45,025 nucleotides of DNA, from contig NZ_CACXXB010000021.1 in assembly GCF_902771435.1 (NCBI RefSeq), positions 1 through 45,025 on the forward strand, written 5' to 3'. The stretch is from an uncultured Methanobrevibacter sp. Its GTDB lineage: Archaea; Methanobacteriota; Methanobacteria; Methanobacteriales; Methanobacteriaceae. The position numbers and the translations under genes are program-made. This document shows, in pieces, positions 1-11,533 of the stretch (its first letter is position 1; each line of letters opens with the position of its first letter). The notes beneath the pieces are model-generated. The model saw only the letters and a list, made by a program, of their open reading frames with translations, did not search any database and had not been told where the DNA came from.

Positions 1-85
1 CGTACGCCACGAGCCTAAACTCGTTCGACTTGCATGGCTTAATCGAATCCCAATAGCAGTAGCATCTGCCAGGATCAAACAGAAT
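1..85 (-). rRNA. 16S rRNA, 5' end (partial)
   Basis: Read on the minus strand, this stretch starts with a typical archaeal small-subunit 5' end (ATTCTGTTTGATCCTGGCAG) and continues through the conserved AAGCCATGCAAGTCGAACGA segment. Only the first ~85 nt are present; the gene runs off the left edge. The combination GTTTGATCCTGGC with CTGCTATTGGGATTCGATTAAGCC fits Methanobacteriales (Methanobrevibacter/Methanosphaera group) from memory; no alignment was run. The exact mature 5' nucleotide is inferred from the usual position of the ATTC start. Confidence 0.93.
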
Positions 86-1639
<1,554 letters not shown>

Positions 1640-1776
1640 ACTTGCTTACTCTTTCTTTTTTTATTTTTTTAAACCCTTATACACAACTTATCAACATACT
1701 ATTTTTCAACAACAATTTTAATTATAAAAAAATCCTAATTATATAATATTATAATTATATTATTGCAGGTATTATA

Positions 1777-2859
1777 ATGGAAATCGAAAATTTAACAAAA
1801 GACATTAGACAAAGAGCATTTGATCGAAAAGACCCGAAAACCCCCGAACAGGTGGGAGCCAGCTGGTATAATGATGATTTGACTTACGATGGCGTTGCCA
1901 AAACATTATTTATAATACTACCCACTCCCGGCTGTGCATGGGCACTCGGAGACAGTGGAGGATGCACCATGTGCAGTTATGTTTCTGACTGTACATTAGA
2001 ACCAATCGATACTGAAACAATTTTAAGAATTTTTAATGAACACCTCCAAAGACATCCCATATCCGAAGAGGATAAAATTTCTGTGAAACTGTTTGCATCA
2101 GGAAGTTTCCTAAATCCATATGAACTTCCGAAGGATGCACGTGATGAAATCCTAAGGACATTGATGGAATTGGGCAACGTTACCGAAATAATCGTTGAGT
2201 CCAGACCCGAATATGTCAAAGAGGAAGTTTTGGATGAAATTTTTGAAATAATTGGAGACACATTATTCGAAGTGAGTATCGGTCTTGAAACATCCAATGA
2301 TTATACCCGCCTTAAAAAGATCAACAAGGGATTTACACGTCAGGACTTTGAAGATGCAGTCAGATTGATGCAAAACTTAAAAGAAAATAAAGGATATAAT
2401 CTGAAATCAAAAGCATATATCTTCGTTAAACCTATTCTAGTGTCTGAATCACAAGCAATCACAGAAGCCATAGAAACCGCAAGATACTGTGATTCAATTG
2501 GAGTAAGCAGACTTTCATTTTGCCCTGCAACAATACACAGCGGAACAGTTATCGAGCGCTTTTGGAGAAAGGGAGCATATCAGCCGCCATGGATCTGGTC
2601 ATGTATTGAAATAATAAATACAGTCAGAGATGAGCTTGACATACCTGCACTTATGGACACATCAGGTTTCGGTTCAAGACGTGGCCCGTACAATTGTAAA
2701 AAATGCAACAAAGATTTGAAACATATGATTATAGCCAACAATCTAACCCAAAGCAAAATAGAATATGAATGCGAATGCAAAAACGAATGGTTGGCTGAAG
2801 TCAACAATTCAGACATGAATAACTCTACCGTTGAGATAAAACATATTCCATTATATTGA
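1777..2859 (+). CDS. Archaeosine synthase subunit beta, radical SAM protein RaSEA
   Basis: 360 residues. RaSEA works with ArcS to convert lysine-modified preQ0 at position 15 of tRNA to archaeosine by radical SAM chemistry. The N-terminus carries the family Cys cluster: Cys53 in PTPGCAWAL, then Cys63 and Cys66 in GGCTMC, with Cys72 close by. LFASGSFLNPYE and VESRPEYV, typical of Elp3-like radical SAM barrels, follow. The C-terminus has CKKC and CEC pairs (about 308-336) that look like a zinc site. Length and order match the archaeal TIGR01210-type family. It stands alone after the mer region with its own AT-rich leader. I did not see ArcS or TgtA in the window. Confidence 0.88.
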   Translation: MEIENLTKDIRQRAFDRKDPKTPEQVGASWYNDDLTYDGVAKTLFIILPTPGCAWALGDSGGCTMCSYVSDCTLEPIDTETILRIFNEHLQRHPISEEDKISVKLFASGSFLNPYELPKDARDEILRTLMELGNVTEIIVESRPEYVKEEVLDEIFEIIGDTLFEVSIGLETSNDYTRLKKINKGFTRQDFEDAVRLMQNLKENKGYNLKSKAYIFVKPILVSESQAITEAIETARYCDSIGVSRLSFCPATIHSGTVIERFWRKGAYQPPWIWSCIEIINTVRDELDIPALMDTSGFGSRRGPYNCKKCNKDLKHMIIANNLTQSKIEYECECKNEWLAEVNNSDMNNSTVEIKHIPLY

Positions 2860-2896
2860 AATATTAAAAAATATTAATTAGTATTAGGAGGAAAAA

Positions 2897-3379
2897 ATGA
2901 AAACTAAATTTATTAGCATACTTGCCATAATTTTTGGATTGATAATTATCATATTTCCAGTAATGGGACTCATTAAAACAGGTGCATTAATCGGTTTGTC
3001 ATTATTATTAATATCAATTTATCTGCTTGTTGTTGGAGTTGCAATAATTGACTATAATAAAAGTGGAGCAATATTGGATTTGATTTTGGGAGTCGTGTTG
3101 CTTATACTGAGTATCTGTTTAATATTCAATGTTGCCATAATCGGAGTTTTAGCACAGATAACATTTTATCTTGCAGGAATAACATTGATTGTTGTCGGAC
3201 TTGTTTCCCTTGTAAATAATCGCCAGTCCAGATATGGATTTTATATTGGAATAGCAGGTATCGTACTAGGTTTACTGTATATTATTATTGGAACTTACGT
3301 TGCAGATCCGATTATTCTCGGAACATTAATCGGATTATGGTTAATTATTAGTGGTATTTTAAAATTAATGGATGGTTAA
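2897..3379 (+). CDS. DUF308 (HdeD-like) membrane protein
   Basis: 160 residues, almost entirely hydrophobic, with about six transmembrane helices arranged as three two-helix repeats separated by short turns (DYNKSGA, NNRQSRYG). This is the pattern of the DUF308/HdeD family, membrane proteins of unclear function, with an acid-resistance role for HdeD in enterobacteria. A good AGGAGG site lies 6 bases before the ATG. It follows RaSEA by 37 bases, but AT-rich sequence between them leaves co-transcription uncertain. Function in archaea is unknown. Confidence 0.75.
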   Translation: MKTKFISILAIIFGLIIIIFPVMGLIKTGALIGLSLLLISIYLLVVGVAIIDYNKSGAILDLILGVVLLILSICLIFNVAIIGVLAQITFYLAGITLIVVGLVSLVNNRQSRYGFYIGIAGIVLGLLYIIIGTYVADPIILGTLIGLWLIISGILKLMDG

Positions 3380-3411
3380 ACTATCCTTAATTTCTTTTTT
3401 TGGTGTTTATC

Positions 3412-4680
3412 TTGATTGGAATTAGCGCAGATTTTGACCCCGTTCATAAAGGTCATGCAAAATTAATCAGCGAAGCTCGCAAACTTGCTGATAAGGAAGA
3501 TAAAAAATTAGTGGTATATCTAAATAAAGGTTTCAGTGCAAATCACGCCCCTTTTTTTGTGAATTTTGAAGCCCGCCGTGAAATGGCACTGGCTCTGGGA
3601 GCAGACGATGTAAAATCATTTGAAGGACTTCACCACAGATTAGTCCTGTCATACAGCGTTCCAATCAGACTAAAACAGATGATAGATGACGGAGTAACAG
3701 ATTATATAACTTCCGCAAGCATTTCACTTGATGAAATCAGAAAAAAAGCACAGCCGTTCATTGATGAAGGAAACTTTGTGGGGATGCCGAAATCATACAC
3801 AAACAGGAATGAAATCAGATGGTATGCCATAAATGAATTTCTCGGGTCCAAACTTGACTATCATGTCGTGAAGGAATTCAATAAGGACAAATATTCCGGC
3901 AGACTAATCAGACAGTCAATAATTGACAATGACATGATAATCACTGACGAGATTGCAGAATTGCTTCCGGAAACCACTGTTGAAATCCTGCAGCGCGAAA
4001 TTGATGCCGGCAGAGTCCCTGGAGAGAGAAACTGGAGTGACATTTACAAAAGAATGAATACGTACTCCAGGGGAAACCTTGAAAAAATAGCTTATCTCAA
4101 TGGAAATACAATTAATGAAATAATCAAAAGAAGGGTTTACAGAGACCCCGAATCAATTTGGGCCGTCTTTAGAAGATCAGATTACGGACCGGTAATGACA
4201 AGACTTGCCATCAGTGCAATTGAAATGGAAGTCACCAAAAAAGAGGTCATGGATTTGATGAAAAGCTACGAATCCCAGGGGGTCATACCGGATAATCAGA
4301 AGGTCCAAAGGGTTATTGACAGGGCATGGTATGTTGCAAGCGAAGGCGAAAAGGGCGTGAGTGCCCGCCAGGCAAATGAAAAATTCAGGAGCCAAAACAT
4401 CAATGTAGATGCGCCTTTGAGATTGGAAGCCGGCCTTAATTTAACCAAATTCGAAACAAAGATTACAAAAGAGGGAATAGCTACCGATTTATATGTCGAT
4501 AAAAACGGCAAAATTTCTGTTCAGTTTAAAAGTGAAGGCAAAAAGATCAAAACAAACCTAAGGCTTCCGGCGGTTGAAGTCACTTACTTAAGATATATTA
4601 TGGATTCTCATTTTATTCCAGTTACCGGCAGCATAAAAAAAGCTAAAAAGGGTTTTAAGGTTGAAGTGGTTATCGGTTGA
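3412..4680 (+). CDS. Nucleotidylyltransferase-superfamily protein (TmcAL/cytidylyltransferase-like), function unknown
   Basis: About 422 residues. The N-terminus GISADFDPVHKGHAKLI contains the HxGH (HKGH) motif of HIGH-type nucleotidylyltransferases. The arrangement, with a SGRLIRQSI segment about 160 residues later, recalls TmcAL (tRNA-Met cytidine acetate ligase, COG1323) and related adenylyl/cytidylyltransferases. The C-terminal ~200 residues form a separate Lys-rich domain I do not recognise. Start choice: an upstream TTG (3400) is possible, but GGTG at 3402-3405 sits 6 bases before the TTG at 3412, giving MIGISADFDP. The 3' end overlaps the convergent DUF1932 gene by 11 bases. The superfamily is clear, the substrate is not. 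Confidence 0.7.
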   Translation: MIGISADFDPVHKGHAKLISEARKLADKEDKKLVVYLNKGFSANHAPFFVNFEARREMALALGADDVKSFEGLHHRLVLSYSVPIRLKQMIDDGVTDYITSASISLDEIRKKAQPFIDEGNFVGMPKSYTNRNEIRWYAINEFLGSKLDYHVVKEFNKDKYSGRLIRQSIIDNDMIITDEIAELLPETTVEILQREIDAGRVPGERNWSDIYKRMNTYSRGNLEKIAYLNGNTINEIIKRRVYRDPESIWAVFRRSDYGPVMTRLAISAIEMEVTKKEVMDLMKSYESQGVIPDNQKVQRVIDRAWYVASEGEKGVSARQANEKFRSQNINVDAPLRLEAGLNLTKFETKITKEGIATDLYVDKNGKISVQFKSEGKKIKTNLRLPAVEVTYLRYIMDSHFIPVTGSIKKAKKGFKVEVVIG

Positions 4681-5404
4681 GTTTTTCAAGTGCCGCCCTG
4701 ACCATTATCAAATCGCAATCTCTGAAGCAGTTAATTATTTCTTCCAGTTCCTCACATTTTCTTTGGGAATTTGCCAGTGTATTGTCAATTCTTGAAAGGG
4801 ATTTTTGAGTGAAATCTTCCCCTTCTGTTAATGTCAGTATGTCAAAGAATTCCTCTTCCAGACCATGTTTTTGGGCGATTTCACTTGATTCAATCAAAAG
4901 TGCTGAAAGGGTTTTTGTATAGCTGCTTCTAAGCATCTTTAAAGTGGCTACATCGCCGACGTTACTGCTTATTTTTTTTGTTTTGATGAAATCATTTAAA
5001 AATAGTAAATCGTCGGCATTTTCACCGGAAATGTATAAGATAGGATTGTCTGAATCTATTTTGCCGATGATTGCCCCATCTACCAGATTATCAATGTGAG
5101 AGCTTATTTCATTAGTGGTATCCGGAGAAATATTATTCAAATCCAAATAAATTCCCCTGCAATACTTGCCGTATTTTCTGGCAACGTCCAAAGCTGACTT
5201 AGGGGATGTTGCCGAAATCAGAATATCAGATGCGGCTGCAACTTCCTTTATGGATTCAAAAACCTCAATGCCGGACTCATTAATGCTTTCAATAGTCTTT
5301 TCCGACCTCTGCTCGGGCGAAGTGATGCATACAATATCTTCAGAATCCAATAAATTGAAAAGAATTTTGGAAACCTTTCCAAAACCTATAAAACCTATTA
5401 TCAT
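4670..5404 (-). CDS. NAD(P)-binding 6-phosphogluconate dehydrogenase-like protein with DUF1932 domain
   Basis: 244 residues. The N-terminus MIIGFIGFGKVSKILF is a Rossmann GxGxxx nucleotide-binding turn. A C-terminal helical part (MLRSSYTKTLSALLIESSEIAQKHGLE) matches the DUF1932 domain of 3-hydroxyisobutyrate/6-phosphogluconate dehydrogenase-like proteins. It is the last gene of a six-gene minus-strand operon, 14 bases after DUF89. The substrate is unknown; the family is generally annotated only as NAD(P)-dependent oxidoreductase. The 3' end overlaps the convergent nucleotidyltransferase gene. Confidence 0.75.
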   Translation of the reverse strand: MIIGFIGFGKVSKILFNLLDSEDIVCITSPEQRSEKTIESINESGIEVFESIKEVAAASDILISATSPKSALDVARKYGKYCRGIYLDLNNISPDTTNEISSHIDNLVDGAIIGKIDSDNPILYISGENADDLLFLNDFIKTKKISSNVGDVATLKMLRSSYTKTLSALLIESSEIAQKHGLEEEFFDILTLTEGEDFTQKSLSRIDNTLANSQRKCEELEEIINCFRDCDLIMVRAALEKLNR

Positions 5405-5418
5405 AAAATCACAGCTAA

Positions 5419-6279
5419 TTATTTTTTGAAAAGAAGCATGTCATGTAAATTAACACCGATATCCCATGAAATTGTATTGCATTTTGCACACAACATAAAG
5501 TAGATATCCTTATCTGATAAATCAATTTCTGTTAGCCCCTCATAATTGCCCATGCCTTTTGAGATTATGAATTTATGACTGTTGAATATCTCCCTAAATT
5601 CATCTGAGATTTCGCTGTCAACGTAACCCACAGTTCCGGCACCGATTTCAACAATTTCTCCGAATTCATCCAAACCTGCATCCAATGCTTCCTTCATGCA
5701 TGCGTCATTTAATATAGGCTCCGATTTAACTGCTATTGTAATGGCTAAGCCATATTCCTTTATTTTTCCAAGCAATAGCTTATCAAATACTATCTCGCCG
5801 GTGTTGTCCACCAGATACAGTACCTTATCCTGGGTTTTAAGGGAATTTTCAAATTCATCGATGTCCTTGACAGCCAAATCCTTTTTGAGGGAATCCTTTA
5901 TTACGCTTTCAATATCATCATCCAGAGTAAATGCTCCGAAATCAAGAATATTGCCTATGATAGCTATTTTCACATAATTTTCTAAGCTGTCATCCTCATC
6001 CAATATCTTTTTAACATCATCCAAATATTTCAGGGCCAGCCTGTTGCTTTCTATTTTTTCCGCATAATATGGATCTGCACAGCCTGTCTTTTGCTTGATT
6101 AATGCATGCATTGCAGAACCTGTACTGTTCGAATTGGTTCCCGGGGTAAAATTTTCAGAAAGAAACTTGAAAATATCTCCTATGACTTCCATTTTAAGCG
6201 CTTCATCATCTGTTGATAAATCCAGTGCTTCCCTAGCCTGTCTTAAAAAACATGGCCCGCATTCATAACTTATTTTCAC
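5419..6279 (-). CDS. DUF89 family damage-control phosphatase-like protein
   Basis: 286 residues. The start MKISYECGPCFLRQ, the central VDNTGEIVFDKLL and the later ISKGMGNYEGL followed by CAKCN are hallmarks of archaeal DUF89 (COG1578). DUF89 proteins are metal-dependent phosphatases proposed to remove damaged phosphometabolites; Asp and Asn of the DNTGE motif bind the metal. The GTG start at 6279 directly follows the stop of the sulfur carrier gene, whose last codons supply the GGTGG ribosome binding site, so translation is probably coupled. The substrate in methanogens is unknown. Confidence 0.82.
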   Translation of the reverse strand: MKISYECGPCFLRQAREALDLSTDDEALKMEVIGDIFKFLSENFTPGTNSNSTGSAMHALIKQKTGCADPYYAEKIESNRLALKYLDDVKKILDEDDSLENYVKIAIIGNILDFGAFTLDDDIESVIKDSLKKDLAVKDIDEFENSLKTQDKVLYLVDNTGEIVFDKLLLGKIKEYGLAITIAVKSEPILNDACMKEALDAGLDEFGEIVEIGAGTVGYVDSEISDEFREIFNSHKFIISKGMGNYEGLTEIDLSDKDIYFMLCAKCNTISWDIGVNLHDMLLFKK

Positions 6280-6483
6280 TTAACCACCATAAATAATTTG
6301 AACTAATTGTATCTCATCACCATCTTCAATTACCGTATCTTCAATGACAAGTTCGCCGTTTTGCTTGGATACGATTGTTTGAGCGGACAGTTCCAAATCA
6401 TCAAGTAAATCTTTAATGGAGTAATTTTCATCAGGAATTTCTCTTTCTTCATTTATCTGTTTGTATTTCAAAGTAAATTTCAT
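6280..6483 (-). CDS. ThiS/MoaD-like ubiquitin-fold sulfur carrier protein
   Basis: 67 residues ending in Tyr-Gly-Gly, the C-terminal Gly-Gly that is adenylated and thiocarboxylated in ThiS/MoaD/TtuB-type sulfur carriers. The beta-grasp pattern (KFTLKYK, IKDLLDDLEL, DGDEIQLVQIIYGG) fits. It lies 4 bases after the tRNA thiolase gene, the expected place for its sulfur donor, comparable to TtuB with TtuA or Urm1 with Ncs6. A role in molybdopterin or thiamine synthesis is possible but less likely given the neighbour. Confidence 0.82.
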   Translation of the reverse strand: MKFTLKYKQINEEREIPDENYSIKDLLDDLELSAQTIVSKQNGELVIEDTVIEDGDEIQLVQIIYGG

Positions 6484-6487
6484 GTTA

Positions 6488-7405
6488 TCACAATCCTAAT
6501 TCTTCCAAAAAGGAACATGCCTTACATAATTCATTTGAGGCAGGTTCGCCGCATCTTCTGCATCTTCCATGTGAATAATCCTTTTTAAGTTCATTTTTCA
6601 GTATGTTTTTTATTTTATCATATCCTCTTAATGTTGAATATTTGATTGTAGGGTGTTTTTCGGCAAGCTGGTTGATGGCTTCTGAAACCTCTCCCCTGAA
6701 TGACTGCATTGCATACGGACAGCTGTCAAAGTGAACTTCCAATTCCTTTGCAACGACGTAAAGGCCTATTTCACGTTCGGGAATTTCTCTTAATGGCTTG
6801 ATTTTGGTTGTGAACTCTTCTGCCTTTGATTCTGATTTAGGACCCAATTTGGTCAAATTGTCAGTGTTTCCCTCAAGATAGTTCATCATGATTCCCTGCA
6901 CTTCATCATCAAGATTGTGTCCTGTTGCAATTTTGGTGGCTTTCATTTCACGTGCCGCTTTGTTGATGATTGTTCTTCGAAACACGCCGCAGTATGTGCA
7001 GGAGCCTTTATGATTTTCCCTTTGCATGATTTCATCTAAAGTAATTCCGTATTCCTCCTTGAGTGAAACCACCCTATGCTCGATGCCCAATCTTTCGGCA
7101 TGGCGAATAGCTATATCAACTCCGTCCTGCCTGTAGTTGGCTATTCCCTCGTCTACAGTTACGGCACATATGTCTATAATGTTGCGTTGCCTGAAACTGT
7201 CCAATATTTCCAATGTGGTTACGCTGTCCTTTCCGCCTGAAAGCGCAACCAGAACCTTATCGCCTTTATCAAGTAACTTTTCCTTTTTGATTGTTCTGAT
7301 GGCTTTCTTTTCTATTGATTCTATAAAACAGTCCTTGCACAATATCTGGCCGGATTGCTCTCTTTTATAAATTACTTTAGGATTACCACATTTACTGCAT
7401 TGCAT
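6488..7405 (-). CDS. tRNA 2-thiolation protein, NcsA/TtuA (TIGR00269) family
   Basis: 305 residues. An N-terminal zinc site (Cys3, Cys6, Cys23, Cys26) is followed by the PP-loop ATPase motif SGGKDS (56-61), the Cys pair in CTYCGVFRR used by this family for an Fe-S cluster or sulfur transfer, [10 protein letters not shown], and a C-terminal zinc site [16 protein letters not shown]. These enzymes adenylate a tRNA uridine and insert sulfur, either at U34 (NcsA/Ctu1) or at T54 (TtuA). The Gly-Gly sulfur carrier next door supports this. I cannot distinguish U34 from T54 specificity by eye. Confidence 0.87.
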   Translation of the reverse strand: MQCSKCGNPKVIYKREQSGQILCKDCFIESIEKKAIRTIKKEKLLDKGDKVLVALSGGKDSVTTLEILDSFRQRNIIDICAVTVDEGIANYRQDGVDIAIRHAERLGIEHRVVSLKEEYGITLDEIMQRENHKGSCTYCGVFRRTIINKAAREMKATKIATGHNLDDEVQGIMMNYLEGNTDNLTKLGPKSESKAEEFTTKIKPLREIPEREIGLYVVAKELEVHFDSCPYAMQSFRGEVSEAINQLAEKHPTIKYSTLRGYDKIKNILKNELKKDYSHGRCRRCGEPASNELCKACSFLEELGL

Positions 7406-7414
7406 ATTTACTAC

Positions 7415-8569
7415 CTACATCTGTTCTACAAATTGCGCTAATTGATTAAGGGTATTAACTTCAAATACCTGTGCTCCAGCCTCCCTATACAACGAAACAC
7501 AGCTGTCCACAACATCCCATTTGTTCCTGTCTTCAGGATTCAATATGATTACCTTTTTAGCGTCCCTCACCATTTCTTCAACTACTTCCACGCTGGCAGG
7601 GACTCCTTTTACCTTAGGTCCGGCCCAGTCTCTGCAGTCAGACAGAATAATTACGTATGACTTGTTGTTTATATGGGCCATGTTCTGGAACTTTGTAAAT
7701 GCGGAATACATGTCTGAAGTTCCGTGAACCATCATATTCTTTATCCGCATGTCCTTGACTTTAATGAATGAATCTATGAGATATTCCTCTTTTAGGGCCT
7801 GTGTGGTTTCAATTACCTTATTGTCAAATTCGAAAGTTCTTGATTTTTTAAATGCTGTCTGGGCTGAAAACATTAACATGAAAAACCAGCTGCTGATCCA
7901 TTCGCATGATCCGCTTATGTCATTCAGAAACAGGTGTTCGTTCTTGTGCGGCCTTGGCTTTGCCCTTACAAGCTCCAGAGGGACTCCACCGTATTTCATG
8001 TTTGCACGGATGGTTCTTCTCATGTCTATTTTATTTGAGCTTGATTTGACTTTTCTTCTGGAACGTTTATTGGCTATTCTTTTTCCAAGTCTCTGACATA
8101 TTTCAAGCATTCTCGGATCAAACCTGTTCAATTTGGTCAAATCCTTGTTCATCAATTCGCCGTCCCTTTCAAGCTTCTTAACTTCCTCCAAAAGGGGCTG
8201 ACCTGACAACATTTTTAACTTTTCGTTGTTGATTTTTTCTTTTCTGACCTTTTGATAGGCATTGTTCTGTTTTTTAATAATATACTTATTGGATTTTGGA
8301 CCTTTTCCCCTGTAAGCAGTTCCCTTATTTAGCTCTTGGGCTTTTTTAGGTTCCATTTCAATTTTGAATATCTTTTCAAAAACCTTATTGAATTTAGGAA
8401 TGTCATACTTGTCTTTTACATAAACTGCCATTAATGCAGTTTTTAAAAGCTGCCTGTCTGCTTCGCCCAAATCCATGTGAATTTTAACAGCCGCCTGAGT
8501 GCTTCGTATGCTTACCGGCAGACCTTCCTGCCTTAGCTGGGCCGATAAATTTGCAATTTTATTTATCAT
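7415..8569 (-). CDS. VWA-domain protein (CoxE-like) partner of MoxR
   Basis: 384 residues. The C-terminal half is a von Willebrand factor A domain with the metal-site motif DISGS (Asp217, Ser219, Ser221) and a later SDCRDW. The N-terminal half is basic and helical, with a KRSRRK segment. It starts 1 base after the MoxR gene ends, the usual MoxR-VWA pair, in which the AAA+ ATPase and the VWA adaptor act together in metal insertion or complex maturation. The client is unknown. It is followed after 9 bases by the tRNA thiolase, an unusual association. Confidence 0.82.
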   Translation of the reverse strand: MINKIANLSAQLRQEGLPVSIRSTQAAVKIHMDLGEADRQLLKTALMAVYVKDKYDIPKFNKVFEKIFKIEMEPKKAQELNKGTAYRGKGPKSNKYIIKKQNNAYQKVRKEKINNEKLKMLSGQPLLEEVKKLERDGELMNKDLTKLNRFDPRMLEICQRLGKRIANKRSRRKVKSSSNKIDMRRTIRANMKYGGVPLELVRAKPRPHKNEHLFLNDISGSCEWISSWFFMLMFSAQTAFKKSRTFEFDNKVIETTQALKEEYLIDSFIKVKDMRIKNMMVHGTSDMYSAFTKFQNMAHINNKSYVIILSDCRDWAGPKVKGVPASVEVVEEMVRDAKKVIILNPEDRNKWDVVDSCVSLYREAGAQVFEVNTLNQLAQFVEQM

Positions 8570-8570
8570 A

Positions 8571-9425
8571 TTATCTTTTGCTTAAAACATCCTTGACGAC
8601 TCTTTTTTTATCACTTTCATTTTTGATGGCAACACCAATACTGTTTTCAAGTGATTCATCCATGTTTTTGGTTCCGAGATTGGTGACTGAACGAACCCAG
8701 TCTATGGTTCCCCTTACGGAAGGCTTTTTCATGAGATTGAGATTACGTATATCATGAACCAGCTTGACAACAGTTGAAACAACTTCCTCATCGGCTTCAG
8801 GTATCCTTGATTTGACAATTTCAATTTCCCTTTCAACTGACGGGTATGGAATATATAAAAACAAGCATCTGTCCTTGGTTTCATCAAGCAATGACCTTTG
8901 TGAGTTTGAAGTTAAAATAACAATCAAATCGTTCTGAAGTTGGAATGTCCCCAAATCGTTGATGGTGATTTCCTTCTCTCCCAATGCCTGAAGCAGGAAA
9001 CTTTCAACCTCTTCGTCAGCCTTATCAATTTCATCTATTAAAAGTACAGAATTGTTTTCATTTAAAAATGCATTAAGCAAAGGCCTTCTTATGAAAAATT
9101 CTTCGGCAAAAATTTTGCTTTCATTATTTGAATCGTTTTTTGCAGCTTCAAGATGCAGCAACTGCTTTTGATAATTCCATTCACCGACGATCTGTTCAAA
9201 TGTTATTCCTTCATAACACTGTATCCTGAAGAAGTCTCTTTCAAATGATTTGGCGATTACCTTTGCAAGTTCTGTTTTTCCGACACCGGGAGGCCCTTCA
9301 ATAAGCATTGGCCTTCCCAGAAACAGTGACAGATATACTGTTGTTGATATCTCATTATTTGAAACATATTCTGCATTTAAAAGTAATTTGTCAATGTCCT
9401 TAATAGTAATATTTTCAGTTTGCAA
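8571..9425 (-). CDS. MoxR-family AAA+ ATPase
   Basis: 284 residues. Walker A GPPGVGKT lies at 44-51 and Walker [12 protein letters not shown] near 125-135; the sensor I region ILTSNSQR and the C-terminal lid ([15 protein letters not shown]) are typical of MoxR. It is the first gene of the minus-strand operon running to 4670. The likely start is TTG at 9425 behind an AAGGTT-type ribosome binding site; no better ATG exists near the conserved start. It is presumed to act with the VWA protein downstream. Confidence 0.87.
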   Translation of the reverse strand: MQTENITIKDIDKLLLNAEYVSNNEISTTVYLSLFLGRPMLIEGPPGVGKTELAKVIAKSFERDFFRIQCYEGITFEQIVGEWNYQKQLLHLEAAKNDSNNESKIFAEEFFIRRPLLNAFLNENNSVLLIDEIDKADEEVESFLLQALGEKEITINDLGTFQLQNDLIVILTSNSQRSLLDETKDRCLFLYIPYPSVEREIEIVKSRIPEADEEVVSTVVKLVHDIRNLNLMKKPSVRGTIDWVRSVTNLGTKNMDESLENSIGVAIKNESDKKRVVKDVLSKR

Positions 9426-9554
9426 GTTTTTAACCTTCCATATAATCCATTATTAAAATAAATATATCGTGAAATAATATAAGTTTTATGTAGTATAATT
9501 AAATATATATTAACTATTAATTAAAATATACTATATTGAAGGAGGAAAAAATTC

Positions 9555-9926
9555 ATGGATAGAGACAATGCGATAATTATAATATTACTAATCATTATTG
9601 TTCTTTCTATTGGAGCATACATTGTTGTAACTGGTGTTGGACTTTCATTCAATAAAAGTAATGATGTGACAAACGTTACACCTTCAAACCATACAACCAT
9701 AAATTCAACTAACAGTTCAGTTCGCGATACTGGAGCAGTCGCACCTGGAACAGACACAAGCAGCAGCGACGGCAGCGGTGTTAGTGATAGTGGCAATGGT
9801 GGAGCCAGTGACCAAAGTACGCAATCCACAAGTCAGGACACAGCTTCTGATAGTAATGTTGAATCAGGATCAGACTCTCAAGCCGGACAGGATGAAAGCG
9901 CTGTTGACAGCGGAGATTTTGATTAG
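9555..9926 (+). CDS. Small membrane-anchored Ser/Thr/Asp-rich surface protein
   Basis: 123 residues. A single N-terminal transmembrane helix (residues 6-30, AIIIILLIIIVLSIGAY) is followed by about 90 residues of low-complexity Ser, Thr, Asn, Asp and Gly with no Cys. The many N-S/T sites (NVT, NHT, NSTNSS) suggest N-glycosylation outside the cell. AGGAGG lies about 10 bases before the ATG. It is transcribed divergently from the MoxR operon and convergently with the dihydropteroate-synthase-like gene 2 bases away. It looks like a short cell-surface spacer protein; no family recognised. Confidence 0.7.
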   Translation: MDRDNAIIIILLIIIVLSIGAYIVVTGVGLSFNKSNDVTNVTPSNHTTINSTNSSVRDTGAVAPGTDTSSSDGSGVSDSGNGGASDQSTQSTSQDTASDSNVESGSDSQAGQDESAVDSGDFD

Positions 9927-9928
9927 AA

Positions 9929-11533
9929 CTAATTTTTAAATTCATCAGGATTTTTGAACAATTCAAAATCCTGAACATATTCTTTTCCGGTAATCATGGC
10001 AATTTCTGCCTTTTGAAGTTCAGAACCCAAATAGGCAGCATGTTCCATTCTGGATACCAAATCTTTTATTATTATTTCTTCATATACTTCTTTTGCAGAC
10101 TGACCTACTATAACCAGATCCGCTTTGTTTTTCTTGAAATGAGTGGCAATGATTCTGCTGTCCTTTACAGTGGTTCCATAATCAACGTTGATTCTGAAAC
10201 TTCCGGCCTTATCCCTGATGAACTTCAACGGTTTTTCACGTCTGGTTTCAGGAACGCCGTCCAATTCATTTTCAATGATGTCATTTCTTTTATGCTTATC
10301 CTTAAAGGCAACAAGATTGATTCCCAAATCCTTCGGAATTGATTTTCTATGCTTTGCCAAAAACATCATTTTGGATGCAGTGGACAACTCATAAACGCTT
10401 CCCCTTGTTTTACCGCTCTCTTCAGGAGTGAATAATATACTTACGCCAAGTTCCATACCGATTCCCGCCAGAAGAACATTTACTCCCCCTGAATCGGCAT
10501 CCATAAGCTCGGTGACATTACCTACACCAAAAAACATCGGCGCAGGGTTTTGCTTGTGGAATTCATGGCATGCGATGATTGACTCGACAATGCTTGAACT
10601 GTTTACAGGGTCCAAAATCAAATCCGCAACATATTTCAATCCTTCCGTATCCTTTATCAGCTGATGCATTGATTCAACTCTTTCGGCCGGAGATTTAGGT
10701 GATTTGCCTTGGGAAAAATTGGTTGGAAGCAAAACCGCAGGAATGTTCTTTTCAATCAGAATGTCCTTAACTTCGGAATTGTTACCCAAGTCCAAACTTA
10801 AAACAAAATCAATTCCGCATTCGGCAGCAACTTCAATTTCTTTGGCGTTCAATGTATCTATGCTCAATGGCCTGTCGCCAACAATAGGCCTTAATGTTTC
10901 AATCAGTTCAGGAATCTTGTCCGAGAAGTCCTCACCTGCCGCCATACCTATATCAATCATGTCGGCACCGGAATCAACGAAATACTGGCATTTGTTAATC
11001 AATGCCTCCTTTGACAGGAAAGGGGCATTTGCAATTTCCGAAAGGACTCTCATTGGGAAATCTTCACCTACAGGGAGATTTCTAATTAAAATATTATTTG
11101 GCTTTTCAAGAAGTTTTTCTATATTTTCCTTATCGTTTTCAAATTCTTCTATGAATTTGAATGCTTCTTTGCGTTTTTCTTCCTCAATTAATTTATCTGC
11201 AGGCTTATCTTCTGATAGATCAATATTTCCAACCAAATTAAGAACCATTGCAAGGTCTGCACCATCTGTGGACCCCTTAAAAGTTGGAATTCCCAGTTCT
11301 TTTGTAATTTCTTTGGTGCCCTTTTTGATTAAGCCAGGAACCAGAATCATGTCAATTTCATCAAGTTGATTAGAAAAACAATTTTTGATTTCCTTAATAA
11401 TTTGTCTAGGCGTTAAGAATGCAGCCACCTGAGTATTGTCGGCAATGTGAACAATAACATCATCTTTTACATCTGCAACCACTTCTTTTATTAAAGGATA
11501 AGCCAATTCCCCTGTAATTATTAGAACTTTCAT
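9929..11533 (-). CDS. Dihydropteroate synthase-like protein (TIGR00284/MJ0107 type)
   Basis: About 534 residues, roughly twice a normal dihydropteroate synthase. The middle (about 150-400) is a pterin-binding TIM barrel: [49 protein letters not shown] and [17 protein letters not shown]. An N-terminal domain ([17 protein letters not shown]) and a C-terminal domain are archaeal. The family is annotated as dihydropteroate-synthase-related, probably for tetrahydromethanopterin synthesis, but the reaction is not proven. An in-frame TTG four codons upstream (11545) is less likely than the ATG at 11533, which has GGGA before it and begins at the conserved start. Confidence 0.8.
   Translation of the reverse strand: MKVLIITGELAYPLIKEVVADVKDDVIVHIADNTQVAAFLTPRQIIKEIKNCFSNQLDEIDMILVPGLIKKGTKEITKELGIPTFKGSTDGADLAMVLNLVGNIDLSEDKPADKLIEEEKRKEAFKFIEEFENDKENIEKLLEKPNNILIRNLPVGEDFPMRVLSEIANAPFLSKEALINKCQYFVDSGADMIDIGMAAGEDFSDKIPELIETLRPIVGDRPLSIDTLNAKEIEVAAECGIDFVLSLDLGNNSEVKDILIEKNIPAVLLPTNFSQGKSPKSPAERVESMHQLIKDTEGLKYVADLILDPVNSSSIVESIIACHEFHKQNPAPMFFGVGNVTELMDADSGGVNVLLAGIGMELGVSILFTPEESGKTRGSVYELSTASKMMFLAKHRKSIPKDLGINLVAFKDKHKRNDIIENELDGVPETRREKPLKFIRDKAGSFRINVDYGTTVKDSRIIATHFKKNKADLVIVGQSAKEVYEEIIIKDLVSRMEHAAYLGSELQKAEIAMITGKEYVQDFELFKNPDEFKN

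Noticed and set aside
10704..11369. 221-residue open frame on the plus strand
   Set aside because: Antisense to the dihydropteroate-synthase-like gene, Ser-rich shadow composition, no ribosome binding site.
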